Below, in pieces: positions 1 to 8,078 of a stretch of 36,202 nucleotides of DNA. A program made the position numbers and the translations under genes. Each line of letters begins with the position of its first letter. Position 1 is the stretch's first letter. The DNA comes from Pseudonocardiales bacterium (lineage in GTDB: Bacteria > Actinomycetota > Actinomycetes > Mycobacteriales > Jatrophihabitantaceae), in contig QHCC01000135.1 of the NCBI GenBank assembly GCA_003243915.1, positions 1-36,202 on the forward strand, given 5' to 3'. Under the pieces are notes generated by a model, which was not told the DNA's origin, did not search any database, and saw only the letters and a list, made by a program, of their open reading frames with translations.

Positions 1-512
1 TGCGGCGCCTCGAAGAACACCATTGTCCTCGGCTCGCGGGCCAGCGCACTCAGCACGCGGCGCCGCTCACCCGCCTTGCGCGGCAGAAAGCCTTCGAAGC
101 AGAACCGGTCGACCGGTAACCCCGACACGACCAGCGCAGTGGTGACCGCGGACGGACCGGGCAACGCGGTCACCGGCAACCCAGCCGCCACGGCAGCCGC
201 AACGAGCCGGTAGCCGGGGTCAGACACCGACGGCATGCCCGCGTCGGTGACCACCAGCACGTCCTGGCCCGCCCGCAGCGCGTCGAGCAGAACCGGCAGC
301 CGCGCCGCCTCGTTCGCGTCGAAGAAGGACACCACGCGCCCGGTCGGGGTGACGTCGAGATCCGCGCAGAGTCTGTGCAGGCGACGGGTGTCCTCGGCCG
401 CAATGACCGGAGCGGCAGCCAGCGCCGCCCGCAGTCGCGCGGACGCGTCGCCGGCCTGGCCAAGGGGGACGCCAGCGAGGACCACCCGGCCGATTGCCGC
501 GGAATCCGCCAT
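1..512 (-). CDS. rsmI: 16S rRNA 2'-O-cytidine methyltransferase RsmI (C-terminus cut by window edge)
   Basis: Reading the minus strand from the ATG at 512 gives about 170 residues, open to the window edge, so the C-terminal part is missing. The protein begins [20 protein letters not shown] and carries [42 protein letters not shown] and [17 protein letters not shown]. These are the SAM-binding tetrapyrrole-methylase-type motifs of RsmI. The family 2'-O-methylates C1402 of 16S rRNA in the ribosomal decoding centre. It is divergent from pmt, an arrangement also known from mycobacteria. TAGGGT lies 6 nt upstream of the ATG and no Shine-Dalgarno is visible, so the transcript may be leaderless. Confidence 0.93.
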   Translation of the reverse strand, partial: MADSAAIGRVVLAGVPLGQAGDASARLRAALAAAPVIAAEDTRRLHRLCADLDVTPTGRVVSFFDANEAARLPVLLDALRAGQDVLVVTDAGMPSVSDPGYRLVAAAVAAGLPVTALPGPSAVTTALVVSGLPVDRFCFEGFLPRKAGERRRVLSALAREPRTMVFFEAP

Positions 513-553
513 GCGAAGACCCTATTCGCCGTGACGTCTCTAAGATCGGCGGT
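513..553. promoter_or_regulatory. Divergent rsmI/pmt promoter region with two leaderless-type -10 boxes
   Basis: The gap is only 41 bp. On the plus strand TAAGAT (541-546) is followed by 7 nt and the GTG of pmt at 554. On the minus strand TAGGGT (524-519) is followed by 6 nt and the ATG of rsmI at 512. In both cases the predicted transcription start falls on the start codon. Neither gene has a purine-rich ribosome site. The -35 elements are not obvious. Spacing is seen in sequence; leaderless transcription is inferred. Confidence 0.55.
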
Positions 554-2161
554 GTGACGGCGACGCTCGAGGTCCCAGCGATCGCCGACGCGACCGACGG
601 TGGCGACGCCATCGAGCCGCCAATGCCCGTGCGACCGGTGCCGGCCGCGCTCGCACCGTGGCGCGACCCGCATCCGTGGGTGGGCTGGCTGGTCACCGCT
701 CTAGTCACCGTGCTGGCCGCCGCCACCCGGTTGTGGTCGATCGGGTTCCCGTCCGGCAAGAGCTTCGACGAGGTCTACTACGCCAACGAGGCGCAGGAAC
801 TGCTGCGTTACGGCTACGAGGACAACCGCGGCTACATGTTCATCGTGCATCCACCGCTCGGGAAATGGCTGATCGGATTCTCCTCCCAGGTCTGGGGCAA
901 CAACTCGATCGGCTGGCGCATCGCCCCGGCCCTGGCCGGCGTCCTGTCCGTCATCATGATCACCCGCATCGTGCGCCGGATGCTTCGCTCGAACCTGTTC
1001 GGTGCCATCGCCGGTGTGCTGCTCGCGCTCGACGGGCTGTCGCTGGTCCTCTCGCGCACCGCCCTGCTCGACATCTTCCTGCAGACGTTCGTCCTGGCCG
1101 GCTTCGGAGCGCTCGTCGTCGACCGGGACCGGCTGCGCGCCCGGCTGGCGGCGCTGATCGCCGACGGGGCCGACCTCGCACGGGGGGCGCCCACCCTCGG
1201 CCCGCGACCGTGGCGAATAGCCGCCGGCGCCATGTTCGGTGCCGCCTGCGCCGTGAAGTGGTCGGCGCTGTCGTTCTTCGTGCTCTTCGCGCTGCTCAGC
1301 CTGGTGTGGGATCGCGCCGCGCTGAAGTCCGCTGGCGTCCTGCGGCCCACCGGTAACGCGCTGCGTCGCTCGGTGCTGCCGGCGTCCGGGTCGCTGTTCG
1401 CCACCCCAGTGGCCGCCTACCTGCTTAGCTATATCGGCTGGTTCACCGGGGAGAACAGCTGGGGACGGCACTACGCCGATACCCACAGCCCGTCGACCCG
1501 CCTCAACCTCCCGCTCGGCGTGCACCTGCCGTTCAACTGGGCCTGGGTGCCCGGGCCGATTCGCTCGCTCGGGTCCTACACATTGCAGGCCTACCGCTTC
1601 CACGAGGGGCTGGACAGCGGGCACCCGTACGAGTCGAGCCAGTGGAGTTGGCTCGTGCTCGGGCGGCCGGTGGACTTCGCCTACGACGGTTCGTCCACGT
1701 CGTGCGGGGCCTCGACGTGCTCGCGTGAGATCCTGCTGATCGGCACGCCGTTGATGTGGTGGGCGTTCGTGCCCGCCCTGCTCTGGCTGGCGTGGCATTG
1801 GGTCACGACCCGCGACTGGCGCGCCGGCGCGGTGTGGGTGGCCTTCATCGCCGGCTGGGCCGTGTGGTTCCCCGACGCCAAGCGGACGAAGTTTCTCTTC
1901 TACATGGCTCCGCTCGTGCCGTTCCTGATCATCGCGGTGACGCTCGGACTCGGCGTGATGCTCGGTCCGGCCATGCGGCGCACCGGCGACGTCGTCCGCG
2001 ATCGCCGCAGCTACCGGCGCAGACATTGGGGCCTGGCCGGGGTGTGCGCCTACCTCGGGTTGGTCGTCGTCGACTTCGCCTGGATGTGGCCGATCTTCAC
2101 CTACCGCCTGCTCACCTACGATTCCTGGCACGCGCATATGTGGCTACCGTCGTGGGTATGA
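554..2161 (+). CDS. pmt: Polyprenyl-phosphate-mannose--protein O-mannosyltransferase (PMT family)
   Basis: This 535-residue polytopic membrane protein transfers mannose from polyprenyl-phosphate-mannose to Ser/Thr of secreted proteins as they leave the Sec translocon. After a short cytosolic N-terminus and the first membrane helix comes SFDEVYYANEA, whose Asp-Glu pair matches the catalytic dyad in the first extracytoplasmic loop of GT39 enzymes. The family motif HPPLGKWLIGF follows. Many hydrophobic segments run to the C-terminus, which ends in HMWLPSWV. The GTG at 554 is preferred because it lies 7 nt after a TAAGAT -10 box; the in-frame ATG at 494 would lie inside rsmI. It corresponds to mycobacterial Pmt by family and by its position beside rsmI. 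The Ser/Thr-rich stalk of the protein at 33880-34674 is the kind of substrate it modifies. Confidence 0.93.
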   Translation: MTATLEVPAIADATDGGDAIEPPMPVRPVPAALAPWRDPHPWVGWLVTALVTVLAAATRLWSIGFPSGKSFDEVYYANEAQELLRYGYEDNRGYMFIVHPPLGKWLIGFSSQVWGNNSIGWRIAPALAGVLSVIMITRIVRRMLRSNLFGAIAGVLLALDGLSLVLSRTALLDIFLQTFVLAGFGALVVDRDRLRARLAALIADGADLARGAPTLGPRPWRIAAGAMFGAACAVKWSALSFFVLFALLSLVWDRAALKSAGVLRPTGNALRRSVLPASGSLFATPVAAYLLSYIGWFTGENSWGRHYADTHSPSTRLNLPLGVHLPFNWAWVPGPIRSLGSYTLQAYRFHEGLDSGHPYESSQWSWLVLGRPVDFAYDGSSTSCGASTCSREILLIGTPLMWWAFVPALLWLAWHWVTTRDWRAGAVWVAFIAGWAVWFPDAKRTKFLFYMAPLVPFLIIAVTLGLGVMLGPAMRRTGDVVRDRRSYRRRHWGLAGVCAYLGLVVVDFAWMWPIFTYRLLTYDSWHAHMWLPSWV

Positions 2162-2220
2162 GCCCATTAGCGGGTCCCTGCTGCAGGGCCGCCCGTTCGC
2201 CACGTTGATGAGGAGAGCAG

Positions 2221-2889
2221 ATGAGCCTGTCAGCCAAGTTCCGCCGGGCACCGACCCGGATCGTCACCGGCGCATTCATCCTCAACTCTGGCCTGGGCAA
2301 GCTCGGCGCAGGTGACGAGACCGCCAAACAGATTCACGGGATGGCAGCGGGGGCCTACCCGGCCCTGGCGAAGGTCCCGCCGAAGCCCTTCCTCAAGGCG
2401 CTGGCCGCCAGTGAGATCACCCTCGGGGGCGCGCTGCTGCTGCCGGTGGTGCCGGCCGGGCTGGCCGGGTTGGCGCTGGCCGGCTTCTCCGGCAGCCTGC
2501 TCGGCATGTGGTGGCGCACGCCCGGCATGCACGAGCCGGGCAGCGTCCGTCCTACCCAGCAGGGCACCGCGATTGCCAAGGACTCGTGGATGCTGGGCAT
2601 CGGCGCGGCCCTGGTGGCCGACGCGGTGCTCGATCCGGCGCGCACCAAGCGCATGGAGATGACGCACGACGTGCGGGTAGCGGGCACGCGCAGCGCGACC
2701 AAGGCGAGATCTGCGGCGAAGCTGGGCAGGGCGAGGACCGAGGCACGCGCCGCGAAGGCGGCGCACTCGGCGCAGCTGACCCGGGCCAAGGCCGAGGCGA
2801 AGGCAGTACGGGCGGCGGCCAAGGCAGGCGCCAGAGCGCGGGGCGCCAAGCGGGCCTCGCGCCGGGCGTTGGACAAGGTGGCGCGCTGA
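2221..2889 (+). CDS. DoxX-like membrane protein with basic Ala/Lys/Arg-rich C-terminal tail
   Basis: A protein of 222 residues with a good ribosome site (AGGAG at 2211-2215) before the ATG. Residues 1-140 look like a DoxX-type membrane protein: ILNSGLGKLG, hydrophobic helices at about 58-100, the short GMWWRTPGMHEPGSVRPT loop, and a last helix around 118-138. From about residue 145 the sequence becomes a low-complexity, strongly basic tail of Ala, Lys, Arg and Glu (for example KAEAKAVRAAAKAGARAR), resembling histone H1/HupB-like C-termini. The tail is predicted cytosolic if the N-terminus is also inside. DoxX relatives are linked to redox balance in mycobacteria, but no enzymatic role can be read here. 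It follows pmt by 59 bp and may be independently translated. Confidence 0.75.
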   Translation: MSLSAKFRRAPTRIVTGAFILNSGLGKLGAGDETAKQIHGMAAGAYPALAKVPPKPFLKALAASEITLGGALLLPVVPAGLAGLALAGFSGSLLGMWWRTPGMHEPGSVRPTQQGTAIAKDSWMLGIGAALVADAVLDPARTKRMEMTHDVRVAGTRSATKARSAAKLGRARTEARAAKAAHSAQLTRAKAEAKAVRAAAKAGARARGAKRASRRALDKVAR

Positions 2890-2899
2890 GCGTTCCCGC

Positions 2900-2916
2900 C
2901 GGCCGCGGGCTGGCCG
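2900..2916. terminator. Weak GC hairpin after the DoxX-like gene
   Basis: CGGCC (2900-2904) and GGCCG (2912-2916) can pair around a 7-nt loop just after the stop codon at 2889. There is no T tract. A candidate -10 (TCTAAT, 2934-2939) for the next gene lies downstream, so a transcript boundary here is plausible but not shown. Confidence 0.25.
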
Positions 2917-2974
2917 CCGGTGCGCCGGTCCGGTCTAATCGAGGCGTAGTGCTAGCCCGACCCGGAGGTGCGCC

Positions 2975-4513
2975 GTGTTCTACCCGCTGACCGTCCGTGA
3001 CTTCCTCGACCGGGCCGAGCAGGTGTACCCGGATCGGGTCGCCGTCGTCGACGAACCCGACCAGCCCGCCCCGAGCCTCGGTCAGCTGACCTACCGCCAG
3101 ATGGCGACCCACGCGCGCGCCCAGGCGGCCCGCCTCGACCAGCTCGGCGTGCCTGTCGGCGGCCGCGTCGCGGTGATCTCGCAGAACTCCGCCCGGCTGC
3201 TCACCTCGTTCTTCGGCGTCTCGGGCTGGGGTCGCATTCTCGTGCCCATCAACTTCCGGCTGGCGCCCGCGGAGATCGAGTACATCGTCGGCCATTGCGG
3301 CGCCGACGTGGTGTTCGCCGACCCTGCCCTCAAGGACGTCCTCGACTCCCTTGACGGCCGGGTCGTGAGGCACAAGTTCGTGCTCGGCGACGACGACGCG
3401 CTCTACCTGCACGACACCGAGCCGCGTCCGTGGGACGACCCCGACGAAAGCGCCACGGCAACGATCAATTACACGTCGGGCACGACCGCGCGCCCGAAAG
3501 GGGTGCAGCTCACCCACCGCAACCTGTGGCTGAACGCGACCGTGTTCGGGCTGCACGAGACGATCAGCGACCGCGACGTGCTGCTGCACACCCTGCCGAT
3601 GTTCCACGCCAACGGGTGGGGCATGCCGTACGCCGTCACCGGCATCGGTGGCAAGCACATCGTGCTGCGCCAGGTCGACGGCACCGAGATCCTGCGCCGC
3701 ATCCAGTCGCACGGCGTCACCCTGATGTGCGCGGCACCGGCGGTCGTCAACGCGGCACTGGACGCCGCGGCCGACTGGGACGGCCCGATCCCCGGGGCCG
3801 GCACCGTGCGCATCGTGGTGGCCGGGGCTCCGCCGCCGACGCGCACCATCGAGCGGGTGATCACCGAGCTGGGCTGGGAGTTCTGCCAGATCTACGGCCT
3901 GACCGAGACCTCTCCGATCGTCACCGTCAACCGGATGCGTGCCGAGTGGGACGACCTGCCGACCCACGAGCAGGCCCGTCGGCTGGGCCGGGCCGGCGCC
4001 CCGGCGCTCGGGGTGCGGGTCGAGGTAGACGTCGACAACGAGGTGATCACCGCGTCCAACCACAACCTCGACGGCTACTGGGAGCAGCCCGACGCCACGG
4101 CCGAGGCGCAGCGGGGCAATTGGTTCCACACCGGTGACGGCGGCTACCTCGACGAGGACGGCTACCTCGTGATCTCCGACCGCAAGAAGGACGTCATCAT
4201 CTCCGGCGGGGAGAACGTCTCCTCGATCGAGGTCGAGGACGTGCTGACGTCGCACCCGGCCGTGCGCGAGGTGGCGGTCATCGGCATCCCCGACGAGAAG
4301 TGGGGCGAGCTGGTCACCGGCTTGGTGGTGACCGACGGTTCCGACGTCACCGCCGAGGAGCTCATCAAACACTGCCGGGGGTCACTGGCCGGTTACAAGT
4401 GCCCCAAGCGCATCGAGTTCGTCGAGACGCTGGCCCGCACGGCCACGGGGAAACTGCAGAAGTACAAGCTGCGCGAGCCGTTCTGGGAAGGTCAGGACCG
4501 CCAGGTCAACTGA
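2975..4513 (+). CDS. Fatty-acyl-CoA synthetase / AMP-binding acid:CoA ligase
   Basis: A protein of 512 residues of the ANL superfamily, which activates a carboxylic acid with ATP to an acyl-adenylate and then a CoA thioester. Motifs in order: phosphate-binding loop INYTSGTTARPKGVQ (about 165-179), YGLTETSPIV (about 308-317), HTGDGGYLDEDGYL and SDRKKDVIISGGENVSSIEV (hinge and C-terminal domain), and the catalytic lysine in TATGKLQKYKLRE near the C-terminus. Length is normal for medium/long-chain ligases. The start is GTG, with GGAGG at 2963-2967. The acid substrate cannot be deduced. No neighbouring beta-oxidation genes are present, so it appears to be a single-gene unit. Confidence 0.9.
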   Translation: MFYPLTVRDFLDRAEQVYPDRVAVVDEPDQPAPSLGQLTYRQMATHARAQAARLDQLGVPVGGRVAVISQNSARLLTSFFGVSGWGRILVPINFRLAPAEIEYIVGHCGADVVFADPALKDVLDSLDGRVVRHKFVLGDDDALYLHDTEPRPWDDPDESATATINYTSGTTARPKGVQLTHRNLWLNATVFGLHETISDRDVLLHTLPMFHANGWGMPYAVTGIGGKHIVLRQVDGTEILRRIQSHGVTLMCAAPAVVNAALDAAADWDGPIPGAGTVRIVVAGAPPPTRTIERVITELGWEFCQIYGLTETSPIVTVNRMRAEWDDLPTHEQARRLGRAGAPALGVRVEVDVDNEVITASNHNLDGYWEQPDATAEAQRGNWFHTGDGGYLDEDGYLVISDRKKDVIISGGENVSSIEVEDVLTSHPAVREVAVIGIPDEKWGELVTGLVVTDGSDVTAEELIKHCRGSLAGYKCPKRIEFVETLARTATGKLQKYKLREPFWEGQDRQVN

Positions 4514-4560
4514 TCGCGCGAAGGCCCCGTCCCTGACCCGCCAGCGCGGTGATCGCGGGT

Positions 4561-4617
4561 CGGCGTGAATCCCGGCGAGACGCGATCGGGGGGCGGCGTG
4601 AATCCCGGCGAGACGCG
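4561..4617. repeat. Two-copy direct repeat (24 bp, period 33) in the fadD-like/recQ gap
   Basis: A 24-bp unit beginning CGGCGTGAATCCCGGCGAGA occurs identically at 4561-4584 and 4594-4617. Partly related CGCGGTGATC sequences lie on both sides (around 4545 and 4614). Immediately after, GTGATCAAC (4618-4626) and GTTGATCAC (4663-4671) form a 9-bp inverted repeat separated by 36 bp. The 235-bp gap 4514-4748 holds no convincing gene. The repeat could be a mobile-element scar, a regulatory site or simple tandem slippage; the sequence does not decide. Confidence 0.7.
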
Positions 4618-4748
4618 GTGATCAACAGCCCGCGAACATGCCTGCAGCCACGCCTACAGCGTGTTGATCACGGCAACCGGCCCGGTGGCGACGCTGGGTA
4701 CGGTGATCGGCCCCGGCTCCTGTCGGGCGCGGCTGCTAGACAGGGGCA

Positions 4749-6884
4749 ATGACAGCCGGGCCGTCGGCGGCCGACCGCACGTCATTGCGGGCCCATGCCG
4801 AGGCTCATCTGCGGGCACTCGCCGGTCCCGACGCCGAGCTGCGCGACGATCAGTGGACGGCCATCGAGGCCCTTGTCACCGATCAGCGCCGGGCCCTGGT
4901 CGTGCAACGCACCGGCTGGGGCAAGTCGGCGGTGTACTTCATCGCCACGGCGCTGCTGCGGGCGGCCGGCGCAGGCCCGACCGTCATCGTCTCGCCGCTG
5001 CTCGCGCTGATGCGCAACCAGATCGCCGCGGCCGAGCGCGCCGGCATCCACGCCGCGACGATCAACTCCACCAACGTCGAGGAGTGGACGCGCACCTACG
5101 CAGCAGTGAACCACGGCGACGTCGACGTCCTGCTGCTCTCGCCCGAGCGGCTCAACAACCCCGACTTCCGCGACAACGTCATGCCCCACCTCGCCGCATC
5201 CTGCGGCCTGCTCGTGGTCGACGAGGCGCACTGCATCAGCGACTGGGGCCACGATTTCCGCCCCGACTTCCGCCGCCTGCGCACGCTGCTTCCCGAACTG
5301 CCCGCCGGCATCCCAGTGCTGGCCACCACGGCCACAGCGAACAGCCGGGTCGTCGACGACGTCGCCGACGTGCTCGGTCTGGGGCGCGGCGGCAGCAGTC
5401 CCGGTGACGTGCTCGTGCTTCGTGGCAGCCTCGACCGCGAATCGCTGCACCTCGGCGTGCTGGCGCTGCCCTCGACGCCGCATCGCCTCGCCTGGCTGGC
5501 CGAGCACCTCGCCGAGCTACCCGGCTCGGGCATCATCTACACGCTCACCGTCGCCGGGTCCCAGGAGGTCGCCGACTACCTGCGCGAGCGGGGACTGGCC
5601 GTCGCCGCGTACTCCGGTCAGACCGAACAGGCCGAGCGGCTCGCGGCCGAGGACGACCTCATCCACAACCGGGTCAAGGCGCTGGTCGCCACCTCGGCGC
5701 TGGGCATGGGCTTCGACAAGCCCGACCTCGGCTTCGTGATCCACTTCGGGGCGCCGCAGTCGCCCATCGCGTACTACCAGCAGGTGGGCCGGGCGGGCCG
5801 CGGCGTCGACCGGGCGCAGGTGATCCTGCTGCCCGGCAGCGAGGACCACGCCATCTGGGACTACTTCGCCTCGGTCGGCTTCCCCCGCGAGGATCAGGTG
5901 CGCGCAGCCCTGACTGCGCTGGGCGCCGACGGCGAGCCGATGAGCACGGCCCTGCTCGAGACCCAGGTCGAGCTGTCCCGCTCCCGGCTCGAGGCGATGC
6001 TCAAGGTTCTCGACGTCGACGGCGCGGTGCAGCGGGTGCGCGGCGGCTGGGTCGCGACCGGGCAGCCGTGGCGCTACGACGCCGAGCGTTACGCCAGGGT
6101 CGCGCAGGTGCGCCGCGACGAGCAGCAGGCGATGCGCGACTACATCGCGACAGGTGCCTGCCGGATGCGTTACCTGCGCGAGCAGCTCGACGACCCGCAT
6201 GCCGCCGACTGCGGCCGTTGCGACAACTGCGGCGGGCTGACCCTCGCCGCGGGCACCAGTGAGCAGAGCGTCACCGCGGCGGCCGCCACCCTGCATCGAC
6301 CGGGGGTGCCGTTCGAACCCCGGCGCCAGTGGCCGACCGCGATGCCGGGGCTGGGCATCGACGTCCGCGGCAAGATCGGCGCCGGCGAAACCGCCCAGCC
6401 GGGCCGGGCGATCGCTCGCTTCACCGACCTCGGCTTCGGACAGCGGGTGCGCGGCGTCCTGGCCGCCGAGGCGCCCGACGGCCCCGTTCCGGACGACCTG
6501 GCCGCAGCCGCCGTCGAGGTGCTGGCGTCGTGGGACTGGGAACAGCGCCCCGAGGCGGTGGTGCACGTCGGGTCGGCGCGGCGCCCGCTGCTGGTGGCCG
6601 ATATCGCCGCCCGGCTGGGGACCCTCGGCCGATTGCCGCACCTCGGCCAGGTGCCGCACGTGGGCCCGTCATCGCGGGGGCGCTCGAACAGCGCGATGCG
6701 GCTGCGCGAGGTGTGGCCCGCCTACGCTGTTCCCGACGACGTCGCCGCCGCCCTGGCCGGCCGGGCGATCCTGCTCGTCGACGACTGCACCGACACCGGG
6801 TGGACGCTCACCGTCGTCGCCCGCCTGCTGCGTCAAGCCGGGTCCGGGCAGGTGTACCCCTTCGTCCTGGGCATCGCCGGGTGA
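4749..6884 (+). CDS. RecQ-family ATP-dependent DNA helicase fused to a C-terminal phosphoribosyltransferase-like domain
   Basis: A protein of 711 residues. Residues 1-500 form a RecQ-type SF2 helicase that unwinds DNA 3'-5' using ATP. Walker A is QRTGWGKSAVYF, motif II is VVDEAHCISDWGHDFRPDFR (typical RecQ aromatic loop), motif III is LATTATAN and motif VI is QQVGRAGRG. A zinc site follows at about 470-492: a first Cys in GACRMRYL, then CGRCDNCGG. There is no HRDC domain. Residues 510-711 are different: a linker and a segment containing ILLVDDCTDTGWTL (about 672-685), which looks like the PRPP-binding loop of type I phosphoribosyltransferases. The ATG lies 6 nt after TAGACA. The helicase assignment is strong; activity of the C-terminal domain is inference. 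Confidence 0.9.
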   Translation: MTAGPSAADRTSLRAHAEAHLRALAGPDAELRDDQWTAIEALVTDQRRALVVQRTGWGKSAVYFIATALLRAAGAGPTVIVSPLLALMRNQIAAAERAGIHAATINSTNVEEWTRTYAAVNHGDVDVLLLSPERLNNPDFRDNVMPHLAASCGLLVVDEAHCISDWGHDFRPDFRRLRTLLPELPAGIPVLATTATANSRVVDDVADVLGLGRGGSSPGDVLVLRGSLDRESLHLGVLALPSTPHRLAWLAEHLAELPGSGIIYTLTVAGSQEVADYLRERGLAVAAYSGQTEQAERLAAEDDLIHNRVKALVATSALGMGFDKPDLGFVIHFGAPQSPIAYYQQVGRAGRGVDRAQVILLPGSEDHAIWDYFASVGFPREDQVRAALTALGADGEPMSTALLETQVELSRSRLEAMLKVLDVDGAVQRVRGGWVATGQPWRYDAERYARVAQVRRDEQQAMRDYIATGACRMRYLREQLDDPHAADCGRCDNCGGLTLAAGTSEQSVTAAAATLHRPGVPFEPRRQWPTAMPGLGIDVRGKIGAGETAQPGRAIARFTDLGFGQRVRGVLAAEAPDGPVPDDLAAAAVEVLASWDWEQRPEAVVHVGSARRPLLVADIAARLGTLGRLPHLGQVPHVGPSSRGRSNSAMRLREVWPAYAVPDDVAAALAGRAILLVDDCTDTGWTLTVVARLLRQAGSGQVYPFVLGIAG

Positions 6885-6939
6885 ACCGCGTGCTCCTGCA
6901 CAAGAGTGGAGCTGAATGGGGCTGAGGGTGTCCAAGGTC

Positions 6940-7100
6940 GGGACCTCGTTCACAGCTGTCTCGGGACATCGTTCACACCTGGGCGTGGGATGGCAGGCCG
7001 ACATGCCCCGTGGGCCCTGGCCGAGGACACCGACGTCGAGATCCTGCACATCCTTGACGACCACTCTCGCCGCTGCGTGGCCAGCTCCGCCGCACGCCGG
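6940..7100 (+). mobile_element. Degenerate IS481-type insertion sequence remnant
   Basis: Two imperfect copies of GGGACMTCGTTCACA (6940-6954 and 6963-6977, period 23) resemble the iterated ends of actinobacterial IS481-type elements. About 30 bp later a short open stretch (7011-7100) encodes WALAEDTDVEILHILDDHSR, which looks like the start of the DDE integrase core (the first catalytic Asp in LDDHSR) of an IS481 transposase. The rest of the transposase is absent or out of frame. The end-like repeats face as a right end yet precede the transposase fragment, so the remnant appears rearranged. Nothing functional is expected. The whole stretch 6885-7225 contains no intact gene. Confidence 0.6.
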
Positions 7101-7225
7101 CCCCGGCGGCGTTCAAGGCCGGCGACGCCGAGAACTGCTATCACCACCCGGCCGGTCGAACGGCGCGAGCTGAATATCCGCGTCATCACCGAAGCTGGTT
7201 GAGCGAACTTCACAGCCGTGGCCCG

Positions 7226-7432
7226 TCAGCGTGTCTTCCCGCCGTAGAGGTAGGCGATTCCGCCGAGCGGGATCGCCACCACGATGAGCACGATCCACCC
7301 TTGCCGAGTCAGGTACTGCAGGCCGGCGTCGCTGGTCTGGGCAAGATCGCGAAGACAGAACATCTCGAACCGCACCACCATGATGAGCGCGGCGAGCACG
7401 AGCGCAGCGATCACGGCCAGCTGCGCAGTCAC
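7226..7432 (-). CDS. Small PLDc_N-type membrane protein
   Basis: A 68-residue protein with two predicted membrane helices (about 5-22 and 44-63), a conserved-looking RFEMFCLRDLAQT linker and a C-terminal PLGGIAYLYGGKTR. This is the pattern of the phospholipase-D-nuclease N-terminal (PLDc_N) domain, found in many stand-alone small actinobacterial proteins of unknown role. The start is GTG, with AAAGGAGGTT at 7441-7450 as a strong ribosome site. It is divergent from the HTH/ABC exporter operon and shares its 73-bp promoter region. Together with the 59-residue relative at 8075-8254 it suggests PLDc_N proteins belong to this exporter locus. Confidence 0.8.
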   Translation of the reverse strand: MTAQLAVIAALVLAALIMVVRFEMFCLRDLAQTSDAGLQYLTRQGWIVLIVVAIPLGGIAYLYGGKTR

Positions 7433-7451
7433 CGCGGTCGAACCTCCTTTG

Positions 7452-7505
7452 TTCTCATCATCGGGAATGTTATCGCCTATGAGAATACCGGGCTAGGGTG
7501 GCTGG
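7452..7505 (+). promoter_or_regulatory. Exporter operon promoter: 7-bp inverted repeat operator and leaderless -10
   Basis: TTCTCAT (7452-7458) and ATGAGAA (7479-7485) form an inverted repeat with 20 bp between the arms. This is a candidate operator for the HTH protein encoded just downstream. TAGGGT (7494-7499) is followed by 6 nt and then the GTG at 7506, the same geometry as upstream of rsmI. No Shine-Dalgarno precedes the GTG. The repeat also lies close to the ribosome site of the divergent PLDc_N gene, so one protein could control both. Confidence 0.5.
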
Positions 7506-8078
7506 GTGACCAGTGCTGAGTTACTGCTGCATCCGGTGCGGTTGCGGATCGTGCAGGCGTTTCTCGGTGACCGAGCTCTGACGACCAGCCAGCTGCGGGC
7601 CGAACTCGACGACGTGCCAACAGCGAGTCTGTACCGGCACATCGCACGGCTCGTCTCGCGCGGGGTGCTGTCAGTGGTGGCTGAGCGGCGCGTGCGCGGT
7701 GCGGTGGAACGCACCTACGTGATGCGCGTCGCCGCCGCCAGGATCGGTGCGAACGAAGTCGCCGCGATGAGCACGGACGAGCACCGGCAGGCGTTCCTGG
7801 CGTTTGTCGCCGGGTTGATCGGCGACGCCGAACGCTACCTCGCCCGCGATGACGTGAACCCGCTCCGCGATGGGGCCAGCTACAACCTCGCCGGACTCTG
7901 GCTCAGCGACGCCGAGCTCACGGACTTCGCTCGCGACCTGTACGCCGTCGTCCAACCACGCCTGGCCAACGGCCCCGAACGCGGCCGTAGCCGCCGCATC
8001 CTCGCCACGGTGCTGCTGCCCGCCGGCGACCCGCCCCCGCCTGTTCGAACCACCCGAAGGAAAGGGAAACCACAATGA
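7506..8078 (+). CDS. HTH (ArsR-like winged helix) transcriptional regulator of the ABC exporter
   Basis: A protein of 190 residues. The N-terminus (LLLHPVRLRIVQAFLGDRAL, then TTSQLRAELDDVPTASLYRH) is an ArsR/TrmB-like winged helix with recognition helix TASLYRHIARLVSRGVL. Residues about 85-175 form a helical C-terminal domain that may bind ligand or dimerise. No metal-binding cysteines are present, so it is not a classical metal sensor. It overlaps the next gene by ATGA (8075-8078) and heads an operon with a small membrane protein and an ABC-2 exporter. Local repression, with release by an exported compound, is the likely logic (inference). Confidence 0.85.
   Translation: MTSAELLLHPVRLRIVQAFLGDRALTTSQLRAELDDVPTASLYRHIARLVSRGVLSVVAERRVRGAVERTYVMRVAAARIGANEVAAMSTDEHRQAFLAFVAGLIGDAERYLARDDVNPLRDGASYNLAGLWLSDAELTDFARDLYAVVQPRLANGPERGRSRRILATVLLPAGDPPPPVRTTRRKGKPQ

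Noticed and set aside
494-553. Longer pmt start at ATG 494
   Set aside because: It would run back into rsmI coding sequence. The added residues lack family similarity, and GTG 554 has a well-placed -10 box.
701-2137. Long minus-strand frame opposite pmt
   Set aside because: His/Asp/Gly/Arg-rich shadow of a high-GC gene with no domain; pmt on the plus strand is clear.
2552-4372. 606-residue minus-strand frame opposite the DoxX-like and acyl-CoA synthetase genes
   Set aside because: Compositional shadow; the opposite strand encodes recognised proteins with ribosome sites.
6310-6322. GTTCGAACCCC resembling a tRNA T-arm
   Set aside because: It lies inside the RecQ coding frame and no acceptor or anticodon stems can be drawn around it.
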